Shown here: positions 24,402 through 39,600 of the stretch, piece after piece
How the letters are laid out: each line of letters opens with the position of its first letter
Numbering within the stretch: the first letter of the stretch is position 1
NCBI GenBank assembly: GCA_028564675.1
Contig: JAOVVO010000080.1
Location: forward strand, 1-64,000
DNA: 64,000 nucleotides
Source: Onchocerca lupi
Taxonomy: Eukaryota > Nematoda > Chromadorea > Rhabditida > Onchocercidae
Reading direction: 5' to 3'
Program-made: the position numbers and the translations under genes
The notes under the pieces: generated by a model
What the model saw: only the letters and a program-made list of their open reading frames with translations
Told to the model about the DNA's origin: nothing
The model's database searches: none

Positions 24402-27400
24402 AAAGAGGATTAGATTTCAAATGGATAACTTTATGACTAAAAATTACTTAAATACCTTCGTAATTAAAAATTATTCCCTCCTTAATCATTCTTTAAAGTT
24501 TTTTTCTCATAATTCTTTTTACAGTTTGATAATTTTAGATATGAGATTATGATTTCAATTTATTGAGATCTGACGCAATGTCGCAAAATTTGTTGCAAAA
24601 GTTGACGTTTGATTAGAAGTCATCGCTGAAGTTATCATTGAATGATACTATGACATTGTGTCTTATCAGTAGAATAAGGACTTGAAGTAGCCGCACAAAG
24701 ATAATCGATAGTGGCGATAAGTTGTCCACGAATTTTCCACGCATGAAATGAACCAGTTAAACTGCTTACGTAATTCTAAATTTTGGAGAAAATCATTAGT
24801 GGGATTTTATAATTGTACTCATATCTGAGTATTTCATTGGAAAATAGAAAATGAAAAGTAATTGGAATTTACAATTATCTAATTCATGAATAATGTTAGA
24901 AGTTTTATATGACCATCAATATTACGTAGAAATATTTAAAAAAAAAATAGTTCATTTTAAATCAAGAAACATGAGCAATATTTAGCATGAGATGAAAAAT
25001 TTACGTAGCAAATTTTTCACATCTTCACATTGTATTTTTTATCAAAAAGAATATATTTTAACTTAAGTTTCAAATTTTTATAATTAGACAAAATTTAAAA
25101 ATAAATTTTAATCATTATTTGAAGTTAAAAGCAGAATTTAAGAATTTAATCAACTTTTACAACAATTCATTGATCAATTCTTCACCTAAATCGTACCAAA
25201 GCTTTGATTGAAGATCGTATTTTGTTAAATCCAAATGATATAGGCCTATAATGAAGCAAAAACACAAAGAATAAAAATTAATTGAATTGTTTTGTACTAT
25301 ATTATAATTTTTAGAAAAATGTTAAGAACTTATCATGTTTTCATAAATTACAATCAAATCAATCCTGTTAATATATATCAGTATATCAGCAGAATCCGTA
25401 CTGGATGAATGAATGAATAATTGGCAAATTAATGATATGAAAAATTATGAATGATCATGCAACGTTGCAATCGCACGACCTTCCGCTATACCATTAACAA
25501 GTGTTGCGTGATAAAAGATATCACAAAATATTTTATTCTTTTATAAATTTCTCATCAAGAAAGTTTTACGCTGTATAATTTTTTTAAAATCGATCTGAAC
25601 TTATCGTCTATTGCAAGAAGCTATTATAAAGTAACGAAAATTTACTAAATTATAAATTACAATTTGGAATTTTTGTAAAACTTTTTTTTTTCAAAAATTC
25701 GACAAAAGTTAATACATTTCATTACAATGTTTTAGTATATTATCTAGTCGATAAGTCATCAAAATTTATCTCAACTTATCACTAAAATGTCAAACAATTC
25801 TGCTGATAAATTTCCAAGATATTATTGTAAACGAGAAAAAAAATAGGAAAAGATTTTTTAATTGAGTTATAAGTATAACTTGAAATTTTTGTAATTTAGC
25901 AAAATTAAAAAAAAAAAAAAGAAAAAGCAATAATATCTGACGTTGCCTTATTTAGATGATTGAAAATTTTCCCCGTAATAGCATTGACATCAGAATATGC
26001 GGAATGCAGAGTTTTGCACAATTTCTTCTGTGTTACTTTTAAAGCAAAAATTTGCTTGTATGTTAAGCTCCACTTTTTAACCTGAAATAGGATTATACTA
26101 TACTGTAGTAGAAAAAATTTAAATACTGAAAATAAAATTATCAAAATAATTGATTTTATAAGATATTTTGTTTTCTATAAAGTTAGCATCTTCTATTTTT
26201 TTTCCTAAATTTATATGTTTTATGAAGAAAAAAAGATTAAAATTAAAAAATATATGCATACTTCAAAAATTGGTTACAGATCAGTAATGGATTGTTTGAA
26301 ATGAAGAAATGAGAAGTTAGTATTTGCTGCATTCCGTGACATGAACTTATCATCCAAATTCTTCCGATTTTTTCGCCGTTTTTCGAATTTTTTCTGTAAA
26401 AATATATGCAAAAAAACCTTGATAAGTAATCGAAAATTTTGCTATAAACTTCAGAAACTATGATTAGAATTTTAATTTTTGAAAGTAAACATTTTCCATC
26501 TTTTTCAACAAATTGTCGAACTTTCCTAAAATTTCAAGTTATAATCTACTAATTGAATGAACCTTTAGTTGAAGTTAACAAATGAAATAAATTTGATAGA
26601 AGTTTTAATAAAGTTCCAGCAATATTCTTGGAATATCATGATGTCATTTTCTCCATAATTTATAAATTCCATATTATTAAAATTTATACCCTTTCACGGA
26701 TTCTGTCTTTTCTAGCTTTGTCAGTAAATCGAGCAGCAGTAATCATTCAAAATTTATCAAAGATAATAAATTATAATAAAATATATGCCAAAATGTTAGG
26801 GATTGATGATTCAATCTTAATTATACAAAAATCCGAGACATTCCAACGATTCATTACAAAAAAAATTTTTCAATCGATAATTTCGGTCAAAATAACAATT
26901 TTTTTTTTTTTTTGTTTTCGGCTATAAAAAGAAATGAAACAACTTTGAAATTCAAATAAGACTAATTGCTATTTTCAGAAAAATATAAAATTTTATGTCA
27001 ATTATTTATATTTCTAGAAAAGTTTCAGCTAGTTTCCTAAAATACTATGTTGTCAAGCCTTACTCGGCAGAAAGCGTCATGATAAATGCTAAGCGGAATA
27101 ATTCGCAATTTTCAGGGTCAGTTATTAAACAATTGAGAAATTTTTACAAAGCTTTAAATTTTTGATAAAAAAGCAAATTATCTTATCGCGAATTTGTCAT
27201 TGAAAATCTTCCAGTGATAATTGAAAAATAAATTTCAGTATTTCTAGTTAGCGGTATATGACATATAATAATTATCCTATGAAACCTGTGTGGGATTATT
27301 ATTCAATAAGGAACTATTTTAAACAAAAAAATTTTAAATGGAATTTTATTTAAAATATTACACTGCAAAATATCATATTGCAAAATTTGAAATATTATAC

Positions 27401-30400
27401 TATTGAAAAACAAAAAATATATAAAATAGCAAAAATGAGAATTTTAAATATTGACGAAACTTACAAAATTTTATTGAATAATTTTTTAAAAACAGGGAAC
27501 TTTTTTTGAGTCCCATAAAAAATACGGAAAATTTTAATTTTAAATTCAATTGACTTGTTTAAAATTAATATGGTTCATAAATTTGATTGATCCGTATGAA
27601 TTAGATTGCGAAATTTTGTTTTGTATGAATGAATGCTTCATTAAATGATTAATTTGCCGTAACAAATTTAATACAATTGTGTAGAAAAATTGCAGAATTT
27701 TGAAATTTATTGTCGAAAAAAGAAAAAGTATTTATAACTGCTTTAATACTTTGTAGTTTTCATTTATAAAAAAAAAAAGAATTTCATTCAATATCTTTCA
27801 TTCATTTATCTTTCCTCATTTTGATTTGCTATTTTAAAACGAGTTTCCAATCGATAATCCTTTTGATCAGTGTTGAAATTTTGGGGCAAATTTAACGAAA
27901 ATGGACAATTCGATGGGCTTATCTTATCGTAAGATGAAATCATTGGAATTTTAGTTAAATTTGAACAGAAAAGTGCAATAATATGACGGAGATTTGGTTA
28001 AATTAAAAAGAAGTAAATAAGGGTTAAAAGAGTTGGAAAATTCGAGAGATCTAAAAGATAGCCGCAAAATTGAGATCATTAAAGTAAGACCTGACTGTTT
28101 ATCTTCTGTTATCGCTCCTCTCTTTGATAATAACTTTTTAACAATCATTTTGACATGAAAATATGTCATGTTAAATATCTTTGATTGAAAATGTAAGACT
28201 AACATCAAATTACTCATTTATTAATTGTATAATAGAATAATTCGTAATCAAAGCCGAAAATATAAAGTAGTTCTGAAGTATATTTAATAAATCCGTCATC
28301 TAACACTCATTGATGCATCAGAATTTCTTTTGATCATAAAGTTCATAAAAGATAAACATTAATCATATACCATTTCCTCCAAAAAGTAAAAGTATCAAAG
28401 TTGAAAATATTCTGCCTAAATCGCGATTTTATTTTTTATTTTTAAATATCTTATTAATTTCTTATAGTCAAAATTTCTATATAAGAGAAAAAACGGATCC
28501 AAACTTTTCCTTTTCCGGAAAACTGAATATATTTACGCTAAAAATTATATAACCAATATTACATGCTTCATCAAGATGCTTAAAATTTTCAGATTAAAAA
28601 TCAGAACTGATATCATCACATAATAATATTGATAAAAGAACATATCCAACACCATCTTTTTGTAAATCTGCAGTTCCAACGGTATACCGATCTTAAAATT
28701 GATTTCTGGTAATCATATCACATTATTTAATTGCCATTCATTCAAATAAAAGCATGGTTTACAATTGTGATGAGAAAAATAACTTGAATAACTTTTGATT
28801 AGTCAAATGAATTTTGCTGATGAGATTTTTTTATCGGATACATTGCTCAAAATATTCGTCCGCTTTTTTTACCAAAATGAATGAACATTTTTGCTTGCAC
28901 TGTAAAAGAGATAATTTTAAAATATGCTTTTAAATTTGTTAGAGAAGAAAATGAAAAACAAATTTAGAAATTATTTTTGCCATCGTCCAATTTTTAATCT
29001 TTTTTTTTTTTTTTCGAGGTAAAGATGAAATATTATATTTGATTTATGAGAAAGTGATTTTAGATTTTCTCATATAAAGTTTATTACTTTATCTTATCAA
29101 AGTACAAACAATAAAATATAATTAAAATTTTGAAGAAGGAAAATTGAAATTACTTTTTCATAGATCAAATGTAATATTTCACCTAACTCACCAAAAAGAG
29201 ATGGAAAAGCATAGAACAATCTGCCAATAAAGACTAAGTTTCTAAAATTAGATCGGTTTAAATACTCTAAGACTGTCTATTATAAAATGTCAAAAGACAA
29301 AAAATAAATAAATAAAAGTTTGACATAAATATATTCAGCATTCTTGCGATGAAAAGTAATTGAAAATGTTGGTAAATTTGCTCCGTAAAATTTTACTGAG
29401 ATAGCAATAAAATCAAGCAACTCAAAAAACTTAATTCATTTCATTAATTTAAAAAAAAAAATTTATTTTCTTCTGTATCTCTTTCATCAGTTATTTTATC
29501 AAATTTGTTTAGATTTCATTTTTCTTATCATTAATTTTTGAAATGATATTATTTGTTGCTGCTATAATTTATTATTGTTTACTTCTGCTTCTTCTTTTCT
29601 CCACGGTACTTATTTTGGCAAGTTCTCTTTGTATTGAACTTTTCTTTGTAGTTTCCTTCGTATTGATAAATTATATTTCTAAAGTACTCATCCATTTTTG
29701 GAAGAAATAAATATAAAAACTTTCAAATTCCAATATCTAAATGGACGATTGCGCTTAGTGACACATGAAAATTTCGTCGTATTAATCAAAAAGCGATGAT
29801 TCATTTAATTAAAATTTAGAGTTCAATACAAAGAGAAAGAACAATTTCTTCATCCATTTAAAAATTTTTCCTTTTCGATTATCTTTTTCTCTCCCTCATA
29901 CATTTTCTTCACATATGAATGGAAGAGATAATTCAATTTGAAAGAATTAGTTACGTACTTTGATTGGAATGCATATGTCAATTAATCATTTAAATAAATT
30001 TTATTTTGGTTGGAGGAAAAGAAAAAAAAGAAAAAGAATTGAATTTTGCCATATATCAAAATAATTGCGCTTAATTTGAAATTTTTTTATGCGCCAACAA
30101 AATTAACATGCAATTTTTCTTCAGTCATTCCACAAAAAAAAAAAAGATTTTTTCCCTTTAAAATTAATTAATTTAGAGTTTAATAGTGTGTATGCGGGCG
30201 TTTAGGCATAGAAAAAGGTAAAATAAGGAAGGGAACAATAGCAATAATAATATTCAGGTCAACAATTCATCCATGACAAGGAACAAATAACAACAATTTG
30301 GGAAAAATGATGTCAATAACTAATTCGGGAATGAAAAGGATGTTCGAAAAAAGAATCAGGAATGAATCATAGAGAGAAGTTAATGAAAAAATAATCTTTT

Positions 30401-30623
30401 ACTATCAAATTCTCTCTTCTTCTTCTGTCAATCTCTCATTTGGAAAATTTAATTTTAATTGTTGAAAGGAATTAGAAGAGTGGGTGGAGTTGCTACATAA
30501 TATCATCCAAAGTTGATAATATTACTACCACTGCTACTACTACTATTGCTACTGATTTGTTGTAGTAATAATAGTGACAACGAGCAGGAAACCGTAGCAG
30601 GTGACAGTGTTCGTATTCGATCA

Positions 30624-33600
30624 ATGATGCATCATCACGTATCCGTCTATCGCATTTCATCTCGATGTTATCAACGATATTTTTTGGCCAATATTACCGG
30701 GTTTATTATGCTGATAACTGTGATACAAGAAGCTACTGCAATCCGGGAAACAGTTCCAGCTGTTCGAGTGGTACGATTTCAGGTGGATTATCCGAACGCA
30801 TCAATTGAAAATATTCAAAAAATACCAAAATGGAATGCTATCATGCGTAGTAGCGTGCTTGCTTCGTTACGCTTCATTAATAAGCATTGGTTAATTTGTG
30901 GCGGATCAAAAACGGAAAAGTAAGTCATTTTAAAATCTCGCTAGAATTTCGGAAAGATAGTGTCATATTAATTTAGAATCTTTAGGTTGGATCCGACTAT
31001 GTTCCAGTGTCATCCTATTGACTATTTATTCCGTTTATTTCAGCCGCCTTGCAAACTTTGACATGATGAATCGCACACTTATCATTAGAATCTAGCATTT
31101 TTGAGATATTTGTTATCTCTAATGATATTGGCTCATTTCAAGAATAGACTTAGATTTCCCATTATCTAGAATGTATAAATAATTAGTTCTCTTGTCTTAA
31201 AATAAATAATTCAAGCGTCAGGATGATGAAAATCTCGAAACGTTTCATTTGCTGTCATTATTACATTTTCCAGTAAGCTGATCGCTAGCTTGACTAAATT
31301 TTACTGTTTAGACTCTAATCATATCTTTTCCAGTGATCATTTCATCGTTTGTTTCGACAAATTGTTTGTTAGTGGAAAAGACGAAATTTAAAATTAGCAT
31401 CTTTTTCTAATTGTCATTTACAATATTCCCATCATCCCTTTACCTTCTTCCCTCTTCTCCATCATTTCAAAAATTAGTTTTTTATTAATATTTCATGATA
31501 TTTTCGATAAATAATTAGTAAAATTGCTGATTTTCTGATTTAATAGCATTTTATGTTTATAAATTCTTTATACAAATTTCCGCAGTAGTAGTTAAGGTGA
31601 AAATTTTAAACTATTTGTGACATTTCCCAATCTAACTTTAACGACAAATTAAGAATTTTGTCACCTTGTTACTGGAGCTATTTAATAATATATCTCTTAC
31701 ATTTTTTCAAATAGCTACTTGATTTCGAACTAATTTATAATTCTTTAAAGAATGCATCATTAATCATTCTTCCAAAATGGCACTTATTTTTTGCTTCTCT
31801 CCTTCACATCCTGATTTTTTGACCGTAACATCACCAAGTTTGTAATGCAATCTCGTTTACTAGCACTATTAGATGTTGAAAAGTTTAAAACTTTTTTCCT
31901 GGTTTTTGAGAAAAAATACTTTTATGAGAAAAATTTGATAAATGAATAAAAAATGCTCTTTAATGAATTATACGCACTTTTAGAATGTTCTTTAATGAAT
32001 TATGTCCACTTTTTTCTTTAAAAAATAGAGATAATTTTAAACTAATTCCTATTATCTACTAATTAATTTATCAATTAACATCCTCTTGTTGTAAGAAAAA
32101 TAAGGATGAAGAAAATTTTAACCTGATCCTAATTTCTTATTGTTTACTTTAACAGTGGATCAACAATAAAATGACTAACAATCCAAGAAACAATATACAA
32201 TCTTAATTAAAATAACAGTTAGATTTTTGTGAAATTCTTCCAAACTTTTCTTCTACTTCATGAAGGACTAAAATGAGAAAGAAAAAAAGGGAAAAAAAAC
32301 TAGAAAGATAAAACTGAACAAAAGTGATGGAAGAAACAGCTAATATTGACTGAGTAGATTTCAATATAGATAAATAGTCAAAAGTGATACCAATGGCATC
32401 ACAACAATTCAATTATTCTATAATTAAACAAAAATTACTGTACGCTCATACGGTCGTGATCGTATCGTAAGAGTATTTTACTATCCCGCAAATGAATATT
32501 ACTGTAAAGGGTTATAACTATACCGTAAATGGATATTGGGAATTTTTATTTAATGATAGTATGATTACATTGACATGGTTGTTCAATTTTTCATGTATTA
32601 GTATCAGTCTTTTTTTTGCTCAGTATTATCAGTTCTTATGAGTAAGTATATTTGCGATAAATAATTAATCATCAGCGATTCATCAGGATAGCGAAAAAAA
32701 AATGAAGGAAAAGTGAATGCAGTCAAAGCATGCCGAAAACAAAAAACAAAAAAAAAAAATCAAAATTACTAAAAACTGGCAGTTTTTGCAAATTTCCAAA
32801 AAAAAAAAAGAATAAAAAGAAATAATCTCACAAAAGCACTCAATGATGGCAAACAATAATACTCAAGGGGAAATACAATAAATGTAAGAAAGTTTGAGAG
32901 AATTTTTATAATCGAAAACAGGGACAGCGAAAGAAAGAAAGAAAAAACAAAATAAACCAAATCTGATGCTAAAGATCTTCCTCAAAATGCTTCGCTTGAA
33001 TTCAATTATAAAAATACTGACAATTAATCAGTAAAATGATATATTCTTTGAAATATTTTGTTTAGCTTTAGAAGATAATTAATGTAGAAAAGAGAAAAAA
33101 GGTCTGAAGAAAATGGAGAGATGAAAAGAGCGGAAATTTGAGCTGTTTCAAATGTTTAATTTTTAAATCCAATCTTGTTTTTTCTTCGATCACTGGTGCT
33201 GAATTTAGCTATTTCATTAGAATTATTTTTGATATACTGGAAAAATGACTTAATTTTAATCGTTTTTCTAAATGAATTGTACTTTTAATTCGCTAAAATT
33301 TCGAAGAAACAACATTTGAAATGCTTAGTGATGATATGCTGATGTCAAGGAAAAAATTTTTTATTGATTAGAGTAAATTAAAATAAAACAGTATTTGACA
33401 TATTCTATCCTGTGTTAAATATAAATATTAAGCAATTGAACAGTTACTAAGCTAATCGCATAATTAGATTTTTGAAAAATTTAGATTGATTGTATTTAAC
33501 AGTATCTTCTTAACTGCATAATTAATTAATGCAGGAATTTTAAACGATTGAAGGAATATAATTTGTCTCAATTAATTAATCATTTTGCAATAATTTTTCG

Positions 33601-36600
33601 AAATTTGAACTACATTTAAATAATTTAAATCATATTTATAACAATTAATTTGAAGAAAAAAATTTTTGAGTTTCGAATTTATCAAACAATTTTTTTTTTT
33701 ATTAGGTTTTCCAATCAGAAAATCCCATAAAATTAAATTTGTAGTGAATGGGCTCGTATCCTAAATAATCCTATCGAATGATTTTTTAATGAGGCAATTT
33801 ATTTTAATTTATGAATCCTTCAGCGAATTGTTCTTCCTCTGCTTGTTTTGAATATTTTTGATTTTATCGAGATTCGGATTTTTCAGCCAATCCAGGAAGA
33901 TATTTTGGGGATGAGTTAATTTTATTAATTTCATTTATATCACTCATTCATCTTACTGGAAAAAAGTTCCTTTATTGGTTTATAAAATATAGTCGATATA
34001 AGTATAGAATGAGTGAATTTAAGGTATAAATAATAATTTTTGAATTTAAAAAAATGAATTTTCGATTGCGACGATAAAAAAATATTTTACGCTGAAATTT
34101 TGCTAATTTCGAAATAAATTAACATTTAGTATCATCAGTTTGCTTATTAACTTGCTTGCACGATTTATGTCCATGCAGCTTAAAATGTAAAATAAAGGTA
34201 AAAAGATTGCTAATATTATCTAAAATTTAACAATTCACCAAACAATCATTTTTTTTTTTTTTTTTTTTTGCAAATTTCCGTAAATTTGAAAAATGAGAAA
34301 ATTAAGAAAAAATTACTTGTTAAATTTTTTTCCAACTAATCTTTACATAGTTTCATTGCAAGTTAGAATGCGAAAATTGAGCTTTTGTTAAAATTTTCAA
34401 AATGTTACTTTGCTAAAAATTGATTGAAATTGTTTAATTTGATTTGTCACATTCAATTAAAACGAATCTCACATCATCTTTTACATGCCCTATCATTTTC
34501 ATCATTTTACAAAATGAAACAGAAATGTTTCGTGTTGCAATGTCATTTCTGGGATAGCAACTATTTAATTAGATTTAATTAAATTTTATTTATTTTCAAA
34601 AATTCCGGTATTTGCATATCCGTCTCTTCCGCATCTCAGTTTCTTTCCTGTCCTCCTTACAAGAGAAGAAAACGAAAATTCTTTTATATGAAAAAACTTG
34701 TGTACTTTGAAATAAATTTAATGTATCTCGAATGAGCGCCAAACATTCTGGATGTTCTGAAATAGAAAAAAAAGAGATGACTGTTTCCTCCAGAATTTTC
34801 TTCTTTTTTCATTTGAAAAATACACGAGAATTTTGTAAGCCTGACATTTTAATTTGGTTTAATAGTTTGACTTGCAATAATTAAGTTTAAATTTACAATT
34901 TCATTCTTCATTTAAATAAAACAAAAGGAAAAATAAACAATTCGTTGCATTTCATTTGGACAAATTTTTAGAGGAATTCGATTTGATTTCATTCAGTATC
35001 AATATGAATTCATAGAAAATTCACTCAATATTAGAAAAAAAAAAGAAAAAAACAAAATTTTCGTTTTCTTCTCCCTTTCTCTCTACCTTTCTCTTTTTCC
35101 AGTAAAAAAACGAATTTTTATGAAAAATTACATCGTGTGATTTGATCATTTCTCGACCATTCATTTTTTTTTTTATTTATGGCAAGATTTTATGCAGCAT
35201 TTAGCACAGTAATTAAATTATTTAATTATGAATGTGAGAGGAAAAGAAATTTGTTTCAAAGCAGAAAACGAAATGGGAAATTTTCAAACTAAAAAAAATA
35301 AATGAAATTTTTGAATATTGTACGATCATCAATTCATTTCTTAAAAAAGTATCAATTATTGATTGTTTTATTGCATTTTTCTTCGAAAAAATTCATGCAA
35401 CCAAACATTTCTATTAATGATTTTCTATTTCATCCATTTATCACTAATTAACAAAAAGAAGTATGTTATTTAAGGAAAATGAATGACTGTGGTAAAGTAC
35501 AAGTGACTGGAGAAATTGTACAGCCAAAATATTATCGAATCAATGCGACATTCATATCAGAAAGGTTCATATCAATTTCAAAATTAAGGAAAAAGTTAAA
35601 TCATTTTCTCGAATTTCATTATGAATTAAAAATCGAATTATTATTTTTTTTTAATTTTTAATAAATGCCTTTTCTAAAACCAATTAATTTTACAAATGAT
35701 TTATAATAACGAAAATTTTACAATAAAAGTTAATAATTGTATAAAATGAAATGAATTTAAAGTGATCTGTTTGCAAGAAAACAGAATTTCTGAATAAATT
35801 TAATTATTGTCATTTTATATACAGCAAACTTAATCGATAAAAAGACAAAAAATGAAAAAAAAAATGATTATTACAATCTTTAGTTCTCCTCTTTCCCGAA
35901 GAGGTACTCAGTTAAGTTTCGAATAGCGAAGTATAATTTAAAGTTAATTTCAATGGGAGATCTATTAAGAAATATTATAGTGTTTCTGATGAAAAAAAAA
36001 CTTTTTTTTAAATTTTAGAGATCCGATTCGAAATGTCAAAGTTGATGCGACATCAACAGTTTATGCGGTCGTACAAATTGGTCTACGTGGTGGCATTTTT
36101 CAGTATACGAACGCATTGAAAATACTTGGAAAGCCATCGCAATTATTAAGCTTTGATGAAGCATTCTTCTGCTATCGGGGCTCAACCCTGATCGATCAGG
36201 ATAAATGCAGTAAGGATGATTTCCCGAGTAATTCTCGACCTGCTACTACACCATCATCCCCAGATAAACCTCGAGATTTCAAAGCATCAATTACTACTCC
36301 CCCATCTTCATTATCAACATTTTCACGCTTACTTACCAGTACCATTCCAACCATACTTTCAACTACTGATAGCCAAACTTCTAATCCTACAAAAAAACTT
36401 GCAATAGGAAAAATATAATGATTGTTGAATCTTTTTGAAATTATCCGCTTCTTTATTATTAAATAGTTACTTAGATTGAAATTTTTTTTCAGTTATTTCA
36501 AAATTAAAAATGAAAGTTTTGTAAAAAATTGAAAGTTCATTTCAAAAAATAAGATCAAATTTTTTTTAACAAATAATTTCTATTATTTTTTGTGCACCTA

Positions 36601-39600
36601 TAACGGGACTCACTAATATTTTCTTCCTAAAGTAAAATAATTTTTAATTGAATTGAACTGCTGCTATTGTTCCTTATGAATATTTTAAAATTTTCATTTA
36701 AATAATTTAAATAATTCGAATTGATTTTTGAAATTTAAAAAAAGGACATTTAGCCGCTGTTCTGAAAGAAAAAAAAAGGAAAACATTCTGATCATAATGA
36801 ATTATTTTCTTTTTACTTGTATAATCCTTGTATATGAAATAATAAAGAAAATCGAAAAAGTGCCCGTGGAATAATATCGGTTGATATTTCTTAACAACAA
36901 CACATTGCTAATTTAACTTACTACTCACACTTACTTTTTTACTCAGTTAATTATATTCAATATAGTTAAATGATTAGCAAATAATATTTGCGCAATATTA
37001 TAAAAAAATTAAAACAGATTTAATATTTTTAAGGGATGAAAAATTTTGATTAAAAATATATCAATGAATCGATACACATTGATCAGATTTAGAATGATTT
37101 ACCGGACCTGGTAAATCCGGCAAATATATAACTTCCATAATGCGAGTTATAAAGTTAGTTCATTTTATTTGAAATTGGTTGGGATTGTAAATTCGCATTG
37201 AAAAATTATTACAGATAATACGTCGCCAATATCATTCACTTATAAAATGTTTTTGCAATTTGCATGCTAATTGGCAAGGATAATTGCCAATTACTTCAAT
37301 TAAAGCAACACTATCATTACAGTTAAAGCAATACTAAAGTTAGTAATTAAAATACTTATCATTTTATTTAATAAATATTTAATTGCTAAGTTTTTAACAC
37401 CGATATTAAGAGCTATAAATAGATAAGATTAAAAATTATTAAATGATATGATTAACTAGTTTTGTCATTATTTAAGTCTCGAAAATCATTTATGAACTTG
37501 TCTTTTGTTTATGCTTATGAAACATAGTCAAAAATCACGGTAGATTGCTGCTTATCGTATTTTTTTCCAAAAATTCTGTGATTGAACATACAACACATTC
37601 AAAAATGTTACAGTTCTTCGAATCGTCCCCCGAGTTATTCGAAGGTATTTTTTCTTTCGATTGCAGTCCATTCTTCATTTTGATTCTAACATTTCATTTA
37701 CTTTAAACTATCGTATTTGAATCGAAACAGCTTATCGAATGTTATAATTCGCATGAAATATGCACATATTAACCTAATATCGCATGATTTTATTGGGCAT
37801 CAAAAAAAACTCGCAAAAATTATTAAATAAATTTTTAAATTGGTGAAAAAAGGTGAAAAAAAAACAAGCAGATTAATGAGTTATCATATTTGATAAAACG
37901 AAGTTACGTTTAAAAATATAATGCAAAGTTTGCTATATGCATCAATTATTATTAAAATTTAAAATCTGAATTGGGGAAAATAATTTTAAACATTATCAGA
38001 AAAGAGTTTAAGATTGTTTCCATATGGAAACTATACCTTCAATAATTGTCACCATCTATGATATGATACTTCTTAATACTAAAATTGTCGCATTTTCTTG
38101 ACATACATTCGAGAAATCTTGATAAGTGTTTGTTCAATAATAGAAATAATAAGTGATACAACACTTTTGAGTCTTATGACATTATTATCAGCTTTATCAA
38201 TCGTCAATATCAACTTAAGTTTTATTAGTAGTAATCATCCACTGATAATAACATGAATGATAATAATTGTAGCACTTTGAATCGGTGATAGGAAGTTAAA
38301 TATTAAATAAGAAAAATGATGGTATTTTCTTAAATATTTTAACCTATTATTTGTAATTAACAGAAATAAAGCATGAGATATTGATAACAAATTGCTATAA
38401 TAAAAATTTTACTAACAGTAAAATAATAATGCAAATAATTGTCATGCTGGCAATAATATTTGATAATAACGATTACTGATGATGATAATGATAACAACTG
38501 AATATGTCTTCCATAATATAGTTATCAATTTTTAACTAAGTGGCACAAAGTTAAGAAATTATCATAATTAAAAATTTTTAAAATTTTGAATTTTGACTGA
38601 AAAATAAAACGAAAATGCAAAAAAGTGTTTCAGTAGTTATAACGAATAACAAAGCTAAATATTTTAAGGTCTACTTTTATTTCTCATGATAATTTCAACC
38701 TCCTTATCATTCGGTAGAGAATTTAATGTTCAATAAAACGATAATGTGCCCTCATGATATTTAAATATTTATCAATTAATTAAGTGTCATAATCTCTGTT
38801 ATCCGTAGTACTTTGCGAACCTGGCCGTTATCACAACATCTTATCAAAGAAATGCGACCATTGTCCTCGGGGTTATTATCAACATCGATCCGGTAGACCG
38901 CGATGTGAAAAATGTCCTCATGGATATACGACATTAATGACTGGATCCGTTTATGTTACCTCTTGTGTTGGTTTGTGTTCGTTCTATTCTTCGGAAATGT
39001 CAACGGTCATTGTTATTTTGATCAGCATATATTTGAATTACCAAAATTGCACTTAGTGATTTGCAGTAGAATGTTCTGCTGGCTATTTTTTGAACGAAAT
39101 AACTGGTAAATGTGAACCATGTGGTTATTTGGCCTATCAACCACATCCAGGCTCAACAAACTGTTTGCCATGTCCACAAAATACTGTTACTGTTCATGTG
39201 AATTCAACTTTAATTGATCAGTGTATCGGTAAAAATTTTTACCACTGTTCATAAAAATCAAATGCATATCAAAATGTTAGTGATGCATTAATTATCCAAC
39301 CTAATACTTGCAAATGGAATATCAGTTAGCTTCGAATTGTCAAAGCTGAAGCATTTGTTGGAAGTTGCTGAAAATTTCGAGGATTATAAAATGAATGCTT
39401 TACGAATTACTCAATGGTCAAAATCAAAAAAGTCATATTTTTGACTTGACCTGATTTGTTTTTCCAGCGAATTGTCCAGCTGGAGAGGAGCATTCATTTG
39501 ATAATAGTTGTACACCATGTCAGCGTGGATTTTTTAAAGAACAGAATGACGTGCTTTGCCGACCCTGTGATCCGGCATTTATCACCGAATCAGTTGGCTC

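Larger units (their letters stand above)
22916..30623. other. Gene-free AT-rich intergenic region
   Basis: No conserved protein, RNA gene or long open frame was recognised. It contains A/T homopolymers (for example 23970-23990 and 25907-25920) and one clear short-period repeat cluster near 24.2-24.4 kb. Its right end should hold the promoter of the secreted EGF-module gene. Confidence 0.55.

Noticed and set aside
36216..36407. His/Leu/Pro-rich + frame
   Set aside because: It is a shifted frame over the Ser/Thr/Pro-rich exon extension, whose own frame continues exon 3.
37605..37645. Possible micro-exon or hairpin (CTTCGAAT with ATTCGAAG, 13-base loop)
   Set aside because: As an exon it breaks phase with both neighbours of the EGF-module gene. 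As an 8-bp hairpin it is too short to stand out.
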